Source: an uncultured Bacteroidaceae bacterium (GTDB lineage Bacteria > Bacteroidota > Bacteroidia > Bacteroidales > Bacteroidaceae). From it: a stretch of 64,000 nucleotides of DNA. Both the position numbers and the translations under genes were made by a program. Position 1 is the first letter of the stretch. The number at the start of each line of letters is the position of its first letter. This document shows, piece by piece, positions 1-8,036 of this stretch. The notes under the pieces were generated by a model. The model did not search any database and was not told the origin of the DNA. It saw only the letters and a list, made by a program, of their open reading frames with translations. The stretch is from positions 1 through 64,000 of the forward strand of contig CAJOLC010000005.1 of assembly GCA_905235305.1 (NCBI GenBank). The letters are read 5' to 3'.

Positions 1-744
1 GCGCTGCGTGTCGCAATAGAAGGTGAGGGTCGCCCCGTTGAGCACGGCATAGGGACGTGGGGTGAAGTAGCCCGGGTTGCCAGCTACGTCGGGGTGAGCA
101 TAGGCGGCTGTGATGTGAGACGAATTATACGCCGTGCCGTTGCCGCCCACCAGACTTTCGCAACCATAGAACATGTTGCTTGAATTAGTCACGTCCTTCC
201 AGTCGTTGTCGCATATAATGGTCGTCAGGCTGGAGCAGTATTGAAACATAAACGACATGTTCGTCACTTTGGCGGTATTGAAGCTACTCACATCGAGGCT
301 CGTCAGGCGGGAGCAGCATCTGAACATCGCGCCCATGTTCGTCACCTTCTCGGTATTGAAGCTACTCAGGTCGAGGCTCGTCAGGCGGGAGCAGTATTCG
401 AACATAGACATCATGTCCGTCACGTTGGAGGTGTTGAGATTCTCGATGCCTTCGATAGAGGTGATATTCGAGAGCTCATAGAACCAGTAGGCTGTGCTGG
501 TCAGTTCAGTATAGTTGGCAAACGATTTTGCAAACGCCACAGTAGTGATGACTTTGCGATGATAATACCAACCCCTTTCATAATCATGCGAAAACGGTCC
601 GATGCGCTTGCCATTGCGACTGGCTTTCTGGTCGTCATAGTAGAAGGTCAGTGTCTTGCCATTCAGCGCAGCATAGGCCTCCTGTGCCAGCATTGTCTGC
701 AAGCCTGCCACCAGCAGGAGCAGAGTCATAAGAATTTTTCTCAT
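1..744 (-). CDS. BspA-like leucine-rich-repeat surface protein, 5' part
   Basis: This gene runs off the left edge of the window; 248 codons are open with no stop. Residues 1-20 form a signal peptide ending at LQTMLAQ. Residues about 103-195 hold BspA/DUF285-type repeats of about 23 residues with the pattern NTxKVTNMxxMFxxCSxLTSLD; three are clear and a fourth is degenerate. A spacer (TAYNSSHITAAYAHPDVAGNPG) and the start of a second module resembling residues 26-36 (TLTFYxD) follow. Such proteins are exported or surface-exposed and are implicated in adhesion in oral Bacteroidetes; a specific ligand cannot be read. The start is the ATG at 742-744, 28 bases from a TAATTTTG box. Confidence 0.85.
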   Translation of the reverse strand, partial: MRKILMTLLLLVAGLQTMLAQEAYAALNGKTLTFYYDDQKASRNGKRIGPFSHDYERGWYYHRKVITTVAFAKSFANYTELTSTAYWFYELSNITSIEGIENLNTSNVTDMMSMFEYCSRLTSLDLSSFNTEKVTNMGAMFRCCSRLTSLDVSSFNTAKVTNMSFMFQYCSSLTTIICDNDWKDVTNSSNMFYGCESLVGGNGTAYNSSHITAAYAHPDVAGNPGYFTPRPYAVLNGATLTFYCDTQR

Positions 745-772
745 AATAGTCTTAGTTATATGTTATTTGCCA

Positions 773-780
773 CAAAATTA
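773..780 (-). promoter_or_regulatory. Bacteroidetes -7 promoter box of the BspA-like gene
   Basis: On the minus strand this reads TAATTTTG, matching TAnnTTTG. It lies about 30 bases upstream of the ATG. Confidence 0.5.
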
Positions 781-954
781 AGAAAAAAAGGATAGAAAGG
801 CAAATAATGAGGAAAAATTATCTACTAATAGCAGAAAAAAGGCTGCATCACTGCCATAAAGTTTATCACGCGGCACACTCCGGCCGACGCGGCACGGCGA
901 TTTGAACCGACAGGAATGCTGATGCCTTGCCCGAAGAACTATAATGCCTTCGCA

Positions 955-976
955 AACGCCCTATAGGGGAATGGGC
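955..976 (+). repeat. single degenerate copy of the GCCCTATAGGGG 22-bp unit
   Basis: The 22 bases here contain GCCCTATAGGGGAATGG, matching the unit of the tandem array at 33701-33832. Neighbouring 22-base blocks no longer resemble it, so this may be a decayed array. Confidence 0.45.
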
Positions 977-1080
977 ACCGATGGCGTGGCATGCTCCTCT
1001 TGCATGCGGATGTTTTGGTGGAAAATTCCTTGACAAAAAAAGTGACGAAATACGCGAAGTGTGGCATCCCTCAGTGAAGG

Positions 1081-1148
1081 AAAGTCAAACGCATAGTGTT
1101 AAGTTGACCAACTCAATACTATGCGTTTGACTTTTAACAGTATTGAGT
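1081..1148. other. two mutually exclusive inverted repeats
   Basis: Bases 1081-1097 are the exact reverse complement of 1118-1134 (17 bp, extendable to 20 bp with one wobble pair, 14-base loop). Bases 1111-1120 (ACTCAATACT) are the exact reverse complement of 1139-1148. The two hairpins share bases 1118-1120 and cannot both form. The first is followed by a short T run, so it could be a terminator or a switch, but no adjacent gene on either strand depends on it in an obvious way. Confidence 0.55.
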
Positions 1149-1462
1149 CGGGTGATGAAACACGTCGGATTTGTAGAGAAACCCTGCTTCTCTTGGCTGA
1201 ATAGAACAATCTTCTTGTACTTTCTTTGCTTTTTCTCGTCAGCCGACCCCTTGCAAAGTGCCGAAAACAGGGAAAAACGCGATTTAAGCCCTTATTTTGT
1301 CTTCGGGGTAGGAAAGTGCCACAGCAGGAAAAATCTTTCGTCAGAACGCGTCGCTCAGGAAATATCTTGACAAAATGAAGAAGAGAGGCGGGATGGAGAT
1401 GGAAGAGTTGCTGCCGTCTGAAATGGGGTATGTTTGATTAACGGAATGATAAGAAACGAATA

Positions 1463-1499
1463 ATTCTTCATTTTTCATTTTTCATTCTTCATTTTTTTT
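1463..1499 (+). repeat. 7-bp tandem repeat (ATTCTTC/ATTTTTC)
   Basis: Four perfect 7-base steps (ATTCTTC, ATTTTTC, ATTTTTC, ATTCTTC) and a T-rich fifth lie directly upstream of the promoter box of the next gene. Similar heptamer arrays recur elsewhere in the window. Confidence 0.7.
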
Positions 1500-1501
1500 C
1501 G

Positions 1502-1509
1502 TACCTTTG
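1502..1509 (+). promoter_or_regulatory. -7 promoter box for the esterase-ffh-folD unit
   Basis: TACCTTTG followed by C matches the Bacteroidetes box. It is 24 bases before the ATG at 1534 and probably drives the whole run to 7768. Confidence 0.7.
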
Positions 1510-1533
1510 CACACAAATAACGTGCGCGTGTAA

Positions 1534-2127
1534 ATGAAAAAGGTGCTCTACATTCACGGCTTTGCCAGTGCCGGCAGTACTGGTTCTGCCACTCAGATGC
1601 GCAATCACCTCTACCCGAAAGGCGTGCAGGTGCTCAGTCCCGACGTGCCTGTGTCGCCCGCCGAAGCCATCGTCTTCCTCAAGAGCCTCGTGGAGCGCGA
1701 GCAGCCTGACCTCATTGTGGCAACCAGCATGGGCGCGCTTTACGGCGAACAGCTCAGGGGAGTGAAGCGCATCCTGGTCAATCCGTCGTTCCACATGGCA
1801 CGGCTGCTGACCTTCCGAGGCCTTGGAAAGCGTGAGTTCCGCAACAAACGTCAGGACGGGGCAACGGAGTTCAAGGTCGACAGACAGATGATTCAGGAGT
1901 TCCAGCAGGTCGAGAAGGAGAGCTTCAAGGGCATCGACGCCAACGAGAAAGCCCTTGTCTGGGGACTCTTCGGCACGCAAGACAAGCTCGTCAACTGCCA
2001 GGCCGACTTCCTGAAGAACTACGGGAAGGAGCAGATGCAGCTCTTCGAGGGCGAACACTTCCTCAATAGCGAAGTGCTCAGCAAGGTGGTGATGCCACTG
2101 GTGGAAAGAAGCCTCATCGAAGAATGA
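1534..2127 (+). CDS. YqiA-type alpha/beta-fold esterase
   Basis: The 197-residue protein matches the small YqiA/YcfP esterase family. It opens with the oxyanion-region motif YIHGFASAGS. The likely nucleophile is Ser65 in ATSMGALYG, with Asp150 (FGTQDKLV) and His175 (EGEHFL) completing the triad. Substrate is unknown; the E. coli relative acts on short acyl and palmitoyl-CoA esters. It is the first gene after the promoter at 1502, and a run of 8-bp repeats begins at its stop codon. It has no signal peptide and is probably cytoplasmic. Confidence 0.85.
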   Translation: MKKVLYIHGFASAGSTGSATQMRNHLYPKGVQVLSPDVPVSPAEAIVFLKSLVEREQPDLIVATSMGALYGEQLRGVKRILVNPSFHMARLLTFRGLGKREFRNKRQDGATEFKVDRQMIQEFQQVEKESFKGIDANEKALVWGLFGTQDKLVNCQADFLKNYGKEQMQLFEGEHFLNSEVLSKVVMPLVERSLIEE

Positions 2128-2213
2128 AAAAATGAAAGAATGAAGGAATGAAAGTTAGACGGGAAAATAATAAATAGTAAATAGTAAATAGTAAATCGTC
2201 AAATCGTAAATAT
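2124..2213 (+). repeat. 8-bp then 7-bp tandem repeats between the esterase gene and ffh
   Basis: Four 8-base steps based on ATGAAAGA (2124-2155) start inside the stop codon of the esterase gene. They are followed by heptamers TAAATAG x3, TAAATCG and relatives at 2171-2213. The array ends six bases before the ffh start. The heptamer CGTAAAT recurs at 51812-51832. Confidence 0.75.
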
Positions 2214-2218
2214 AAAAG

Positions 2219-3559
2219 ATGTTTGAAAACTTAAGCGAACGGCTCGAGCGGTCGTTCAAGATACTGAAAGGCGAAGGCAAGATAACCGAGATAAACGTTG
2301 CCGAAACGCTGAAGGACGTGCGGCGGGCACTGCTCGATGCCGACGTCAACTACAAGGTAGCAAAGTCTTTTACCGATACCGTCAAGCAGAAAGCACTTGG
2401 TCAGAACGTCCTGACAGCCATCAAGCCACAGCAATTGATGGTAAAGATCGTGCACGACGAACTGGCCGAGTTGATGGGTGGAGAGACCACCGACATGAAC
2501 CTCAAAGGCCATCCTGCCATCATCCTTATGGCTGGCCTGAACGGTGCAGGTAAGACCACGATGAGCGGCAAGCTGGCAAAGCTGCTCAAGGAAAAGCGAG
2601 GGAAGAACCCGCTTCTTGCCGCCTGCGACACCTTCAGGCCTGCAGCCATGGAGCAGCTTCGTGTCCTCGGCGAGCAGGTAGGCGTGCCCGTACACCTCGA
2701 AGAAGGCGCAACTGACCCCGTGCTCGTTGCCAAGAATGCCATCCAGCATGCCAAGGCTCAGGGCTTCGACGTGCTCATCATCGATACGGCAGGCCGTCAG
2801 GCCGTCGACGAAGAACTGATGCAGCAGATTCAGAATATCCGTGATGCCGTCCAGCCCGACGAGATACTCTTCGTGGTCGATGCCATGACAGGTCAGGATG
2901 CAGTCAATACGGCGAAGGTCTTCAACGACCGCCTCGACTATACCGGCGTAATCCTCACCAAGCTCGACGGCGATACCCGAGGCGGCGCAGCCCTCAGCAT
3001 CCGCAGCGTCGTCAATAAGCCCATCAAGTTCGTCGGCACTGGCGAGAAGATGGAAGCGCTCGATCCGTTCCATCCAAGCCGAATGGCCGACAGAATCCTC
3101 GGCATGGGCGACATCGTCTCGCTCGTTGAGAGAGCTCAGGAACAGTACGACGAGGAGGAAGCCCGACGCCTGGAAAAGAAGATCAAGAAGAATCAGTTCG
3201 ACTTCAACGACTTCTACAAGCAGATTCAGCAAATAAAGAAGATGGGCAACCTCAAGGACCTGGCAGGCATGATACCCGGCGTCGGCAAGGCCATCAAGGA
3301 TATGGACATCGACGACAATGCCTTCAAGAACATCGAGGCCATCATCCTCAGCATGACTCCCAGCGAGCGGACCCATCCGGAATGCCTCAATACAAGCAGG
3401 CGTACGCGCATAGCCAAAGGCTCAGGCACCAACATACAAGAGGTGAACAAACTCATCAAGCAGTTCGACCAGACACGCAAGATGATGAAGCTCGTCACGG
3501 ACAAGAGCAAGATGCAACAAATGGCTGCTATGATGAAAGGACGTATGCCGGGAATGTAG
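2219..3559 (+). CDS. ffh: signal recognition particle protein Ffh (SRP54 GTPase)
   Basis: The 446-residue protein has the full SRP54 layout: N domain at 1-85, G domain with P-loop GLNGAGKTT at 106-114, DTAGR at 189-193 and TKLDG at 247-251, and an M domain from about 330 with the RNA-binding motif SRRTRIAKGSG. It binds signal sequences on the ribosome together with 4.5S RNA and delivers them to FtsY at the inner membrane. Length is normal and the gene is intact. It lies 91 bases after the esterase gene and 35 before folD, all on one strand. Confidence 0.98.
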   Translation: MFENLSERLERSFKILKGEGKITEINVAETLKDVRRALLDADVNYKVAKSFTDTVKQKALGQNVLTAIKPQQLMVKIVHDELAELMGGETTDMNLKGHPAIILMAGLNGAGKTTMSGKLAKLLKEKRGKNPLLAACDTFRPAAMEQLRVLGEQVGVPVHLEEGATDPVLVAKNAIQHAKAQGFDVLIIDTAGRQAVDEELMQQIQNIRDAVQPDEILFVVDAMTGQDAVNTAKVFNDRLDYTGVILTKLDGDTRGGAALSIRSVVNKPIKFVGTGEKMEALDPFHPSRMADRILGMGDIVSLVERAQEQYDEEEARRLEKKIKKNQFDFNDFYKQIQQIKKMGNLKDLAGMIPGVGKAIKDMDIDDNAFKNIEAIILSMTPSERTHPECLNTSRRTRIAKGSGTNIQEVNKLIKQFDQTRKMMKLVTDKSKMQQMAAMMKGRMPGM

Positions 3560-3594
3560 TTCATAGTATATAATTCATAGTTCATAGTTAAAAG
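3560..3594 (+). repeat. 7-bp repeat filling the ffh-folD gap
   Basis: The whole 35-base gap divides into five heptamers: TTCATAG, TATATAA, TTCATAG, TTCATAG, TTAAAAG. It begins immediately after the ffh stop and ends at the folD ATG. Confidence 0.75.
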
Positions 3595-4470
3595 ATGGAA
3601 CTGATAGACGGAAAACAGACTGCTGCCACGATTAAGGCAGAGATAAAGAAAGAGGTAGAAGACATCGTAGCACGAGGCGGCAAGCGTCCGCACCTTGCAG
3701 CCATCCTCGTCGGACACGACGGAGGAAGCGAAACATACGTGCGCAACAAAGTCCTTGCATGCGAGGCTTGCGGCTTCCAAAGCACTTTGCTCCGCTTCGA
3801 GGATGACATCACGGAGGAACAACTGCTTGCCGAAGTCGACAAACTCAACAGGGACGACTCGGTGGACGGCTTCATTGTGCAGCTTCCCCTCCCCAAGCAC
3901 ATCAGCGAGCAAAAAGTCATCGAAGCCATCGACTACAAGAAAGATGTGGACGGATTCCATCCCATCAACGTCGGACGCATGGCCATCGGCTTGCCTTGCT
4001 ACATAAGCGCGACACCCAAAGGTATACTCGAGCTGCTCCGACGCTACGAGATACCTACGAGCGGACGGAAGTGTGTCATCCTCGGCCGAAGCAACATCGT
4101 GGGCAAACCCATGGCGCAGCTCATGATGCAGAAGCAATATGGCGACGCTACCGTTACCGTTTGCCACAGCCGTAGCAAGACGCTCAAGGAGGAATGTCAG
4201 CAGGCAGATATCATCATCGCAGCCATCGGGCAGCCGGCTTTCCTCAAGGCAGACATGGTGAAGAAGGGGGCTGTCGTCATCGACGTAGGCACAACTCGCG
4301 TGCCGGATGCAACGAAGAAGAGCGGCTTCCGTCTGCAAGGCGACGTCGACTTCGAGAATGTGGCACCGCTTTGCTCATACATAACTCCTGTCCCGGGTGG
4401 AGTAGGGCCGATGACCATCTGCATGCTCATGCTCAACACACTTGCGGCAGGAAAGCACCTGTATTATTAA
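3595..4470 (+). CDS. folD: bifunctional methylenetetrahydrofolate dehydrogenase/cyclohydrolase FolD
   Basis: The protein interconverts 5,10-methylene-THF, 5,10-methenyl-THF and 10-formyl-THF in one-carbon metabolism. Its 291 residues are the usual length. The catalytic pair Tyr48 and Lys52 lies in SETYVRNK, followed by [17 protein letters not shown], the NADP-binding loop [10 protein letters not shown] and the closing signature [11 protein letters not shown]. It is probably co-transcribed with ffh; the pairing reflects shared transcription rather than an obvious shared task. Confidence 0.97.
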   Translation: MELIDGKQTAATIKAEIKKEVEDIVARGGKRPHLAAILVGHDGGSETYVRNKVLACEACGFQSTLLRFEDDITEEQLLAEVDKLNRDDSVDGFIVQLPLPKHISEQKVIEAIDYKKDVDGFHPINVGRMAIGLPCYISATPKGILELLRRYEIPTSGRKCVILGRSNIVGKPMAQLMMQKQYGDATVTVCHSRSKTLKEECQQADIIIAAIGQPAFLKADMVKKGAVVIDVGTTRVPDATKKSGFRLQGDVDFENVAPLCSYITPVPGGVGPMTICMLMLNTLAAGKHLYY

Positions 4471-4497
4471 AAGGTTAAAAGGTGAGAAGTGTAGAGA

Positions 4498-6765
4498 ATG
4501 AAAGGGAGGTATAATCATAGAAGGCCCAAAGGGAAGAGGGTGCAAGTGTTGAGTATTTTACTTTTTTGCCTTTTCACCTTTTTTCCTTTCCATTTGATGA
4601 TTGCTCAGCAGGATAACGCCTATGCTGGCAGGAAGAAGGTAGGCGTAGTCCTTAGCGGCGGCGGTGCAAAGGGCATGGCACACATTGGCGTGCTGAAGGT
4701 CCTGGAGCGTGCAGGCATTCCCGTTGACATCATAACAGGCACGTCAATGGGAAGCATCGTTGGCGGGCTTTATGCCATTGGCTATAATGCCAATTCGCTC
4801 GACTCCATCGTGCGGAAACAAGATTGGGCCTTCGTCATCAGCGACAGGGAAGACCTCGGTAGCCAGAGTCTCAGTGACAAACAGAAGCAAAACACCTATA
4901 TCTTCTCTACAGGCCTCTCTTTCAACAGGACTGCCAGTGATGCGGGAATCATCAAAGGCAAGAACCTGGGCGAGCTTTTCCAAAAGCTTTGTACGGGCTA
5001 TACCGACTCCATCGACTTCACCCACGACTTGCGGATACCCTTTGCTTGCGTGGCAACGAATATCATTGACAATAGCGAGGTCGATTTCCACAGCGGCCGT
5101 CTGCCACAGGCTATGCGAGCTTCGATGGCCATTCCTGCTGCCTTCTCGCCTGTCCGTTTGGGCAAGATGCTGCTGGTCGATGGGGGCCTGAAGAACAACT
5201 ATCCTGCCGATGTCGCCCGAGAGATGGGGGCCGAAATCATCATAGGCATCACCGTTCAGGGCGAAGCTAAGACGGCTGACGACATAAAAGGTACGGCTGG
5301 AGTGCTGGGACAGATTGTGGATATCAACTGCAAAAACAAGTATGATGAGAATCTTGCCATTACCGACATCCATTTCCGCATCAATACGACGGGTTACAGT
5401 ACGGCAAGTTTCACAGCTGCTGCCATAGATACCCTTATCCGCAGGGGTGAGGAAGAAGCCATGAGCCGTTGGGATGATCTGATTGCACTGAAGCATCGCA
5501 TAGGCATCGACGACGACTTCCGGCCTGCACCTCTGCATCCTTTGCGCCCGAATGTCATGACTGAGCGGCAGCATGTCACGGGCTTTACCTTTAATAATAT
5601 GACTGCTCAGGATGAGCGTTTCCTGCGCCACAAGTTCCTCCTCCAGCGTCTGGACAGCATTGATGCCAAGCTTGAGAGGCAGCTCACGACGTCGATGCGT
5701 GTCGATCTCTTCTACAAGACAGCCGAATGCCGCCTTGTTTCGGAGGACGATGGTGTGCGTGTGGAACTGACGGCAGGCGAGCGGAGAGAGGCAAAGGTGA
5801 GTGCCGGACTGCGTTTCGACACGGAGGAATATGCCGCCGTACTGCTGGGGCTCGACGTGCCGATGCAGAGTTCCGTGCCGATGAACACTGATATTACCGT
5901 GAGGCTGGGCAAGCGTATCATGGCTCGCGGCGAGTACACTATCCATCCGCGAAGCTTTACGCGACCTTCCATCTGCTACACTTTCCGGCGCAACGACATT
6001 GATTTCTACATCGGGGGCGACCGTTCCTACAACCTTCTCTACAACCAGTTTCAGGCTGAAGCCATACCTGTCAACATCGATTTCCCTCGTGTCAACTTCC
6101 AGATGGGCTTGCGCTGGGACTACTTGCACTACAGGGACAAGCTCGAGTCGGAGTCGTCGGCGAACGTGAAGCTCAGCAATGGACACTACTTCAGCTACAG
6201 GGCGAGACTGGGTTTCAACAGCGAGGACAACTGGTACTTCCCGACGCGTGGGGCGCGGCTCAAGGCGGAGTTTGCCTATCTGACAGACAATCTTCTGAAA
6301 CTCGACGGCAATGCCGGACTCTGCGACATCAGTGCGAGCTGGCGAGAGTCGTTCACCTTTGGCAAACGCTTCACGCTTCAGCCGATGGTCTATGGGCGTC
6401 TGCTCTTGGGAAAGACTGTGCCCTTCATCTTCGCTAACACAGTGGGAGGCACGCTCTACGGGCATTACATCGAGCAGCAGATGCCGTTTGCCGGCATTGG
6501 AAGGGTAGAGTCTGTCGATGATCAGTTCGTGGCGGCACAGGTACAGGGACAGTTCCGTGTGGCTACCAATCACTATGCCTTGATGCGCATCAGTGTGGCT
6601 CAGCAGGCCGAGGAACTCAACGAACTGCTGGACCACAAGACGCTTCTGGGCGCGCAGCTTGCCTATTGCTACAAGACCTTCGTCGGTCCCATCGGGGCAA
6701 CCCTTGGCTATAGCAACTGTACCAAGAAGCCATACTTCTATCTGAACATCGGTTATGAGTTCTAG
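4498..6765 (+). CDS. patatin-like phospholipase fused to an outer-membrane barrel
   Basis: A basic, hydrophobic leader (about 1-37) is followed by a patatin domain: GGGAKGMAHIG at 54-64, nucleophile Ser83 in GTSMGS, and Asp228 in VDGGLKNNYP form the Ser-Asp dyad. Residues about 380-755 look like a BamA/surface-antigen barrel and end in Phe (NIGYEF). This resembles PlpD-type autotransported lipases of 700-770 residues. It should lie in the outer membrane and act on phospholipid acyl esters. The first ATG is used; a GTG nine codons before the hydrophobic core is an alternative. The last 11 bases overlap the next gene. Confidence 0.88.
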   Translation: MKGRYNHRRPKGKRVQVLSILLFCLFTFFPFHLMIAQQDNAYAGRKKVGVVLSGGGAKGMAHIGVLKVLERAGIPVDIITGTSMGSIVGGLYAIGYNANSLDSIVRKQDWAFVISDREDLGSQSLSDKQKQNTYIFSTGLSFNRTASDAGIIKGKNLGELFQKLCTGYTDSIDFTHDLRIPFACVATNIIDNSEVDFHSGRLPQAMRASMAIPAAFSPVRLGKMLLVDGGLKNNYPADVAREMGAEIIIGITVQGEAKTADDIKGTAGVLGQIVDINCKNKYDENLAITDIHFRINTTGYSTASFTAAAIDTLIRRGEEEAMSRWDDLIALKHRIGIDDDFRPAPLHPLRPNVMTERQHVTGFTFNNMTAQDERFLRHKFLLQRLDSIDAKLERQLTTSMRVDLFYKTAECRLVSEDDGVRVELTAGERREAKVSAGLRFDTEEYAAVLLGLDVPMQSSVPMNTDITVRLGKRIMARGEYTIHPRSFTRPSICYTFRRNDIDFYIGGDRSYNLLYNQFQAEAIPVNIDFPRVNFQMGLRWDYLHYRDKLESESSANVKLSNGHYFSYRARLGFNSEDNWYFPTRGARLKAEFAYLTDNLLKLDGNAGLCDISASWRESFTFGKRFTLQPMVYGRLLLGKTVPFIFANTVGGTLYGHYIEQQMPFAGIGRVESVDDQFVAAQVQGQFRVATNHYALMRISVAQQAEELNELLDHKTLLGAQLAYCYKTFVGPIGATLGYSNCTKKPYFYLNIGYEF

Positions 6766-7768
6766 TTCTAAGCTGCTGTTGTTTTCACTTTTCACCTTGT
6801 CGTGCCTTCACCTCTCTGCAAAGGGAGATTCAAGGGACTTCTTCAAGAAGGTATGGTCGAAGGCCGACGACATCCTGTCAGAACGCTATTACCGCACATC
6901 GTACGACACGAACTATGTGGTCAGGCCCGAAGGGAAGTGGACTCTCAAACTCCGGGTCAATCAGACGGGCAACACTATTCATGCAAAGGGAACGGTGGAT
7001 GACATCCGTACGAGGGCAGACCTCAGTACGTCGGGCAAGACGACGATTTCCATCGGAGCTGCCTATCGGGGCCTTGCTGCCAGCATTTCCATCAATCCGG
7101 CAAAGCTGGCAGGCAAGTACAACGACTATGAATTGAACTTCAACTACAACGGCAGCCGGGTGAGCTTCGATGTAAGCTACCAGCGGTCCAAGTCATTGGC
7201 GGGTAACATTGAATACGACGGGACAAGCCGGGTGGAGAAGGGCGACGCCTCGATGGAAACGTTCAACATAGCCGCGTTCTATTGCTTCAACCATCGCCAC
7301 TTCTCCTTCCCCGCAGCTTTCAGCCAGAGTTTCCTGCAAAGACGCTCGGCAGGCTCGTGGCTCGCAGGCTTGAGCTATCAGGGGGGAAGCCTCAAGACTT
7401 CAGAGGAGCTCATGGATCGCATGCCCGACACACCCGAAGTCAGCATCAGAGGCGGACAGTATGGAATAGGCGGAGGCTATGGCTACAACCTCGTGCTTGG
7501 CAGGAAATGGCTGTTCCATCTCTCAGGCCTTCCGTCCTTCGTCATATATAATTGGAACAAAATGACCATCAATGGAGAGAGTGAGCGGTCAGGACGTGTA
7601 CGCTTCAACATGCTGTTCAACGAGCGAGCCGCCATTGTCTATAACTTCTCGCCACGTTGGTTTGCCGGTGCAACACTCGTGATGAGCAACTCGCTCTTCG
7701 ACGATAAGCAGGTCATCGTCAACCAAAACAAGTGGGTGGCACGCGCTTTCGTCGGATTAAGACTCTGA
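6755..7768 (+). CDS. DUF4421-type predicted outer-membrane beta-barrel protein
   Basis: This 337-residue protein has a signal peptide (LLLFSLFTLSCLHLSAKG). A conserved early block (YYRTSYDTNYVVRPEGKW) recalls the Bacteroidetes DUF4421 family, and alternating polar/hydrophobic strands run to the end. Its start overlaps the stop of the patatin gene by 11 bases, which suggests translational coupling and perhaps a shared outer-membrane lipid role; that role is inference. A strong terminator follows. Confidence 0.72.
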   Translation: MSSSSKLLLFSLFTLSCLHLSAKGDSRDFFKKVWSKADDILSERYYRTSYDTNYVVRPEGKWTLKLRVNQTGNTIHAKGTVDDIRTRADLSTSGKTTISIGAAYRGLAASISINPAKLAGKYNDYELNFNYNGSRVSFDVSYQRSKSLAGNIEYDGTSRVEKGDASMETFNIAAFYCFNHRHFSFPAAFSQSFLQRRSAGSWLAGLSYQGGSLKTSEELMDRMPDTPEVSIRGGQYGIGGGYGYNLVLGRKWLFHLSGLPSFVIYNWNKMTINGESERSGRVRFNMLFNERAAIVYNFSPRWFAGATLVMSNSLFDDKQVIVNQNKWVARAFVGLRL

Positions 7769-7776
7769 GAGGAAAA

Positions 7777-7805
7777 AAAAGACGCCTCCAATGGAAGCGT
7801 CTTTT
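7777..7805 (+). terminator. intrinsic terminator after the DUF4421 gene
   Basis: Arms AAAAGACGCCTCC and GGAAGCGTCTTTT form a 13-bp stem with one mismatch and a 3-base loop. The arms carry A and T runs, so it could also work toward rho from the other side. Confidence 0.8.
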
Positions 7806-7886
7806 CTGTCTGCGTACTTTCCTCCTTGAAGCGAGGAGAATCGCACGATTTCATACATTTCGTCACCCGACATGCCACCCTTGATT

Positions 7887-8015
7887 CGTCAATGCATTAG
7901 GGTGGGTTGTTTGAACATACATGTACATTCAATTGAACATACATGTATATTCAATTGCACATACATGTATGTTCAAAGGATGCCCTGTGCCATGTCGGGC
8001 GATGCAGTAGGGTGG
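7887..8015 (+). repeat. 22-bp array element A (ATACATGTAT family) with conserved flanks
   Basis: Units start at 7914, 7936 and 7958, each 22 bases apart and carrying ACATACATGTA; the first two also carry CAATTG. Palindrome centres alternate every 11 bp. The left flank (AATGCATTAGGGTGGGTTG) and right flank (GCCATGTCGGGCGATGCAG) recur beside arrays at 36634 and 49740. It sits between the convergent DUF4421 and rho genes. Confidence 0.85.
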
Positions 8016-8036
8016 AGGGAGTAATCCTCAGAGTTT

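Larger units (their letters stand above)
781..1462. other. intergenic stretch without a convincing gene
   Basis: Nothing here looks coding. A 75-codon open frame at 1143-1370 (+) has no family resemblance and no promoter box and was not called. The stretch contains one isolated unit resembling the 22-bp array at 33701 and a pair of competing inverted repeats at 1081-1148, listed separately. Confidence 0.5.

Noticed and set aside
1143..1370. 75-codon frame on the plus strand
   Set aside because: No promoter box, no start context and no family resemblance; it begins inside the inverted repeats.
2231..3376. 381-codon open frame antisense to ffh
   Set aside because: Shadow of ffh; no recognisable domain.
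4744..6795. 683-codon open frame on the minus strand
   Set aside because: It is antisense to the patatin-barrel gene, has no family motifs, and results from codon bias on the coding strand.
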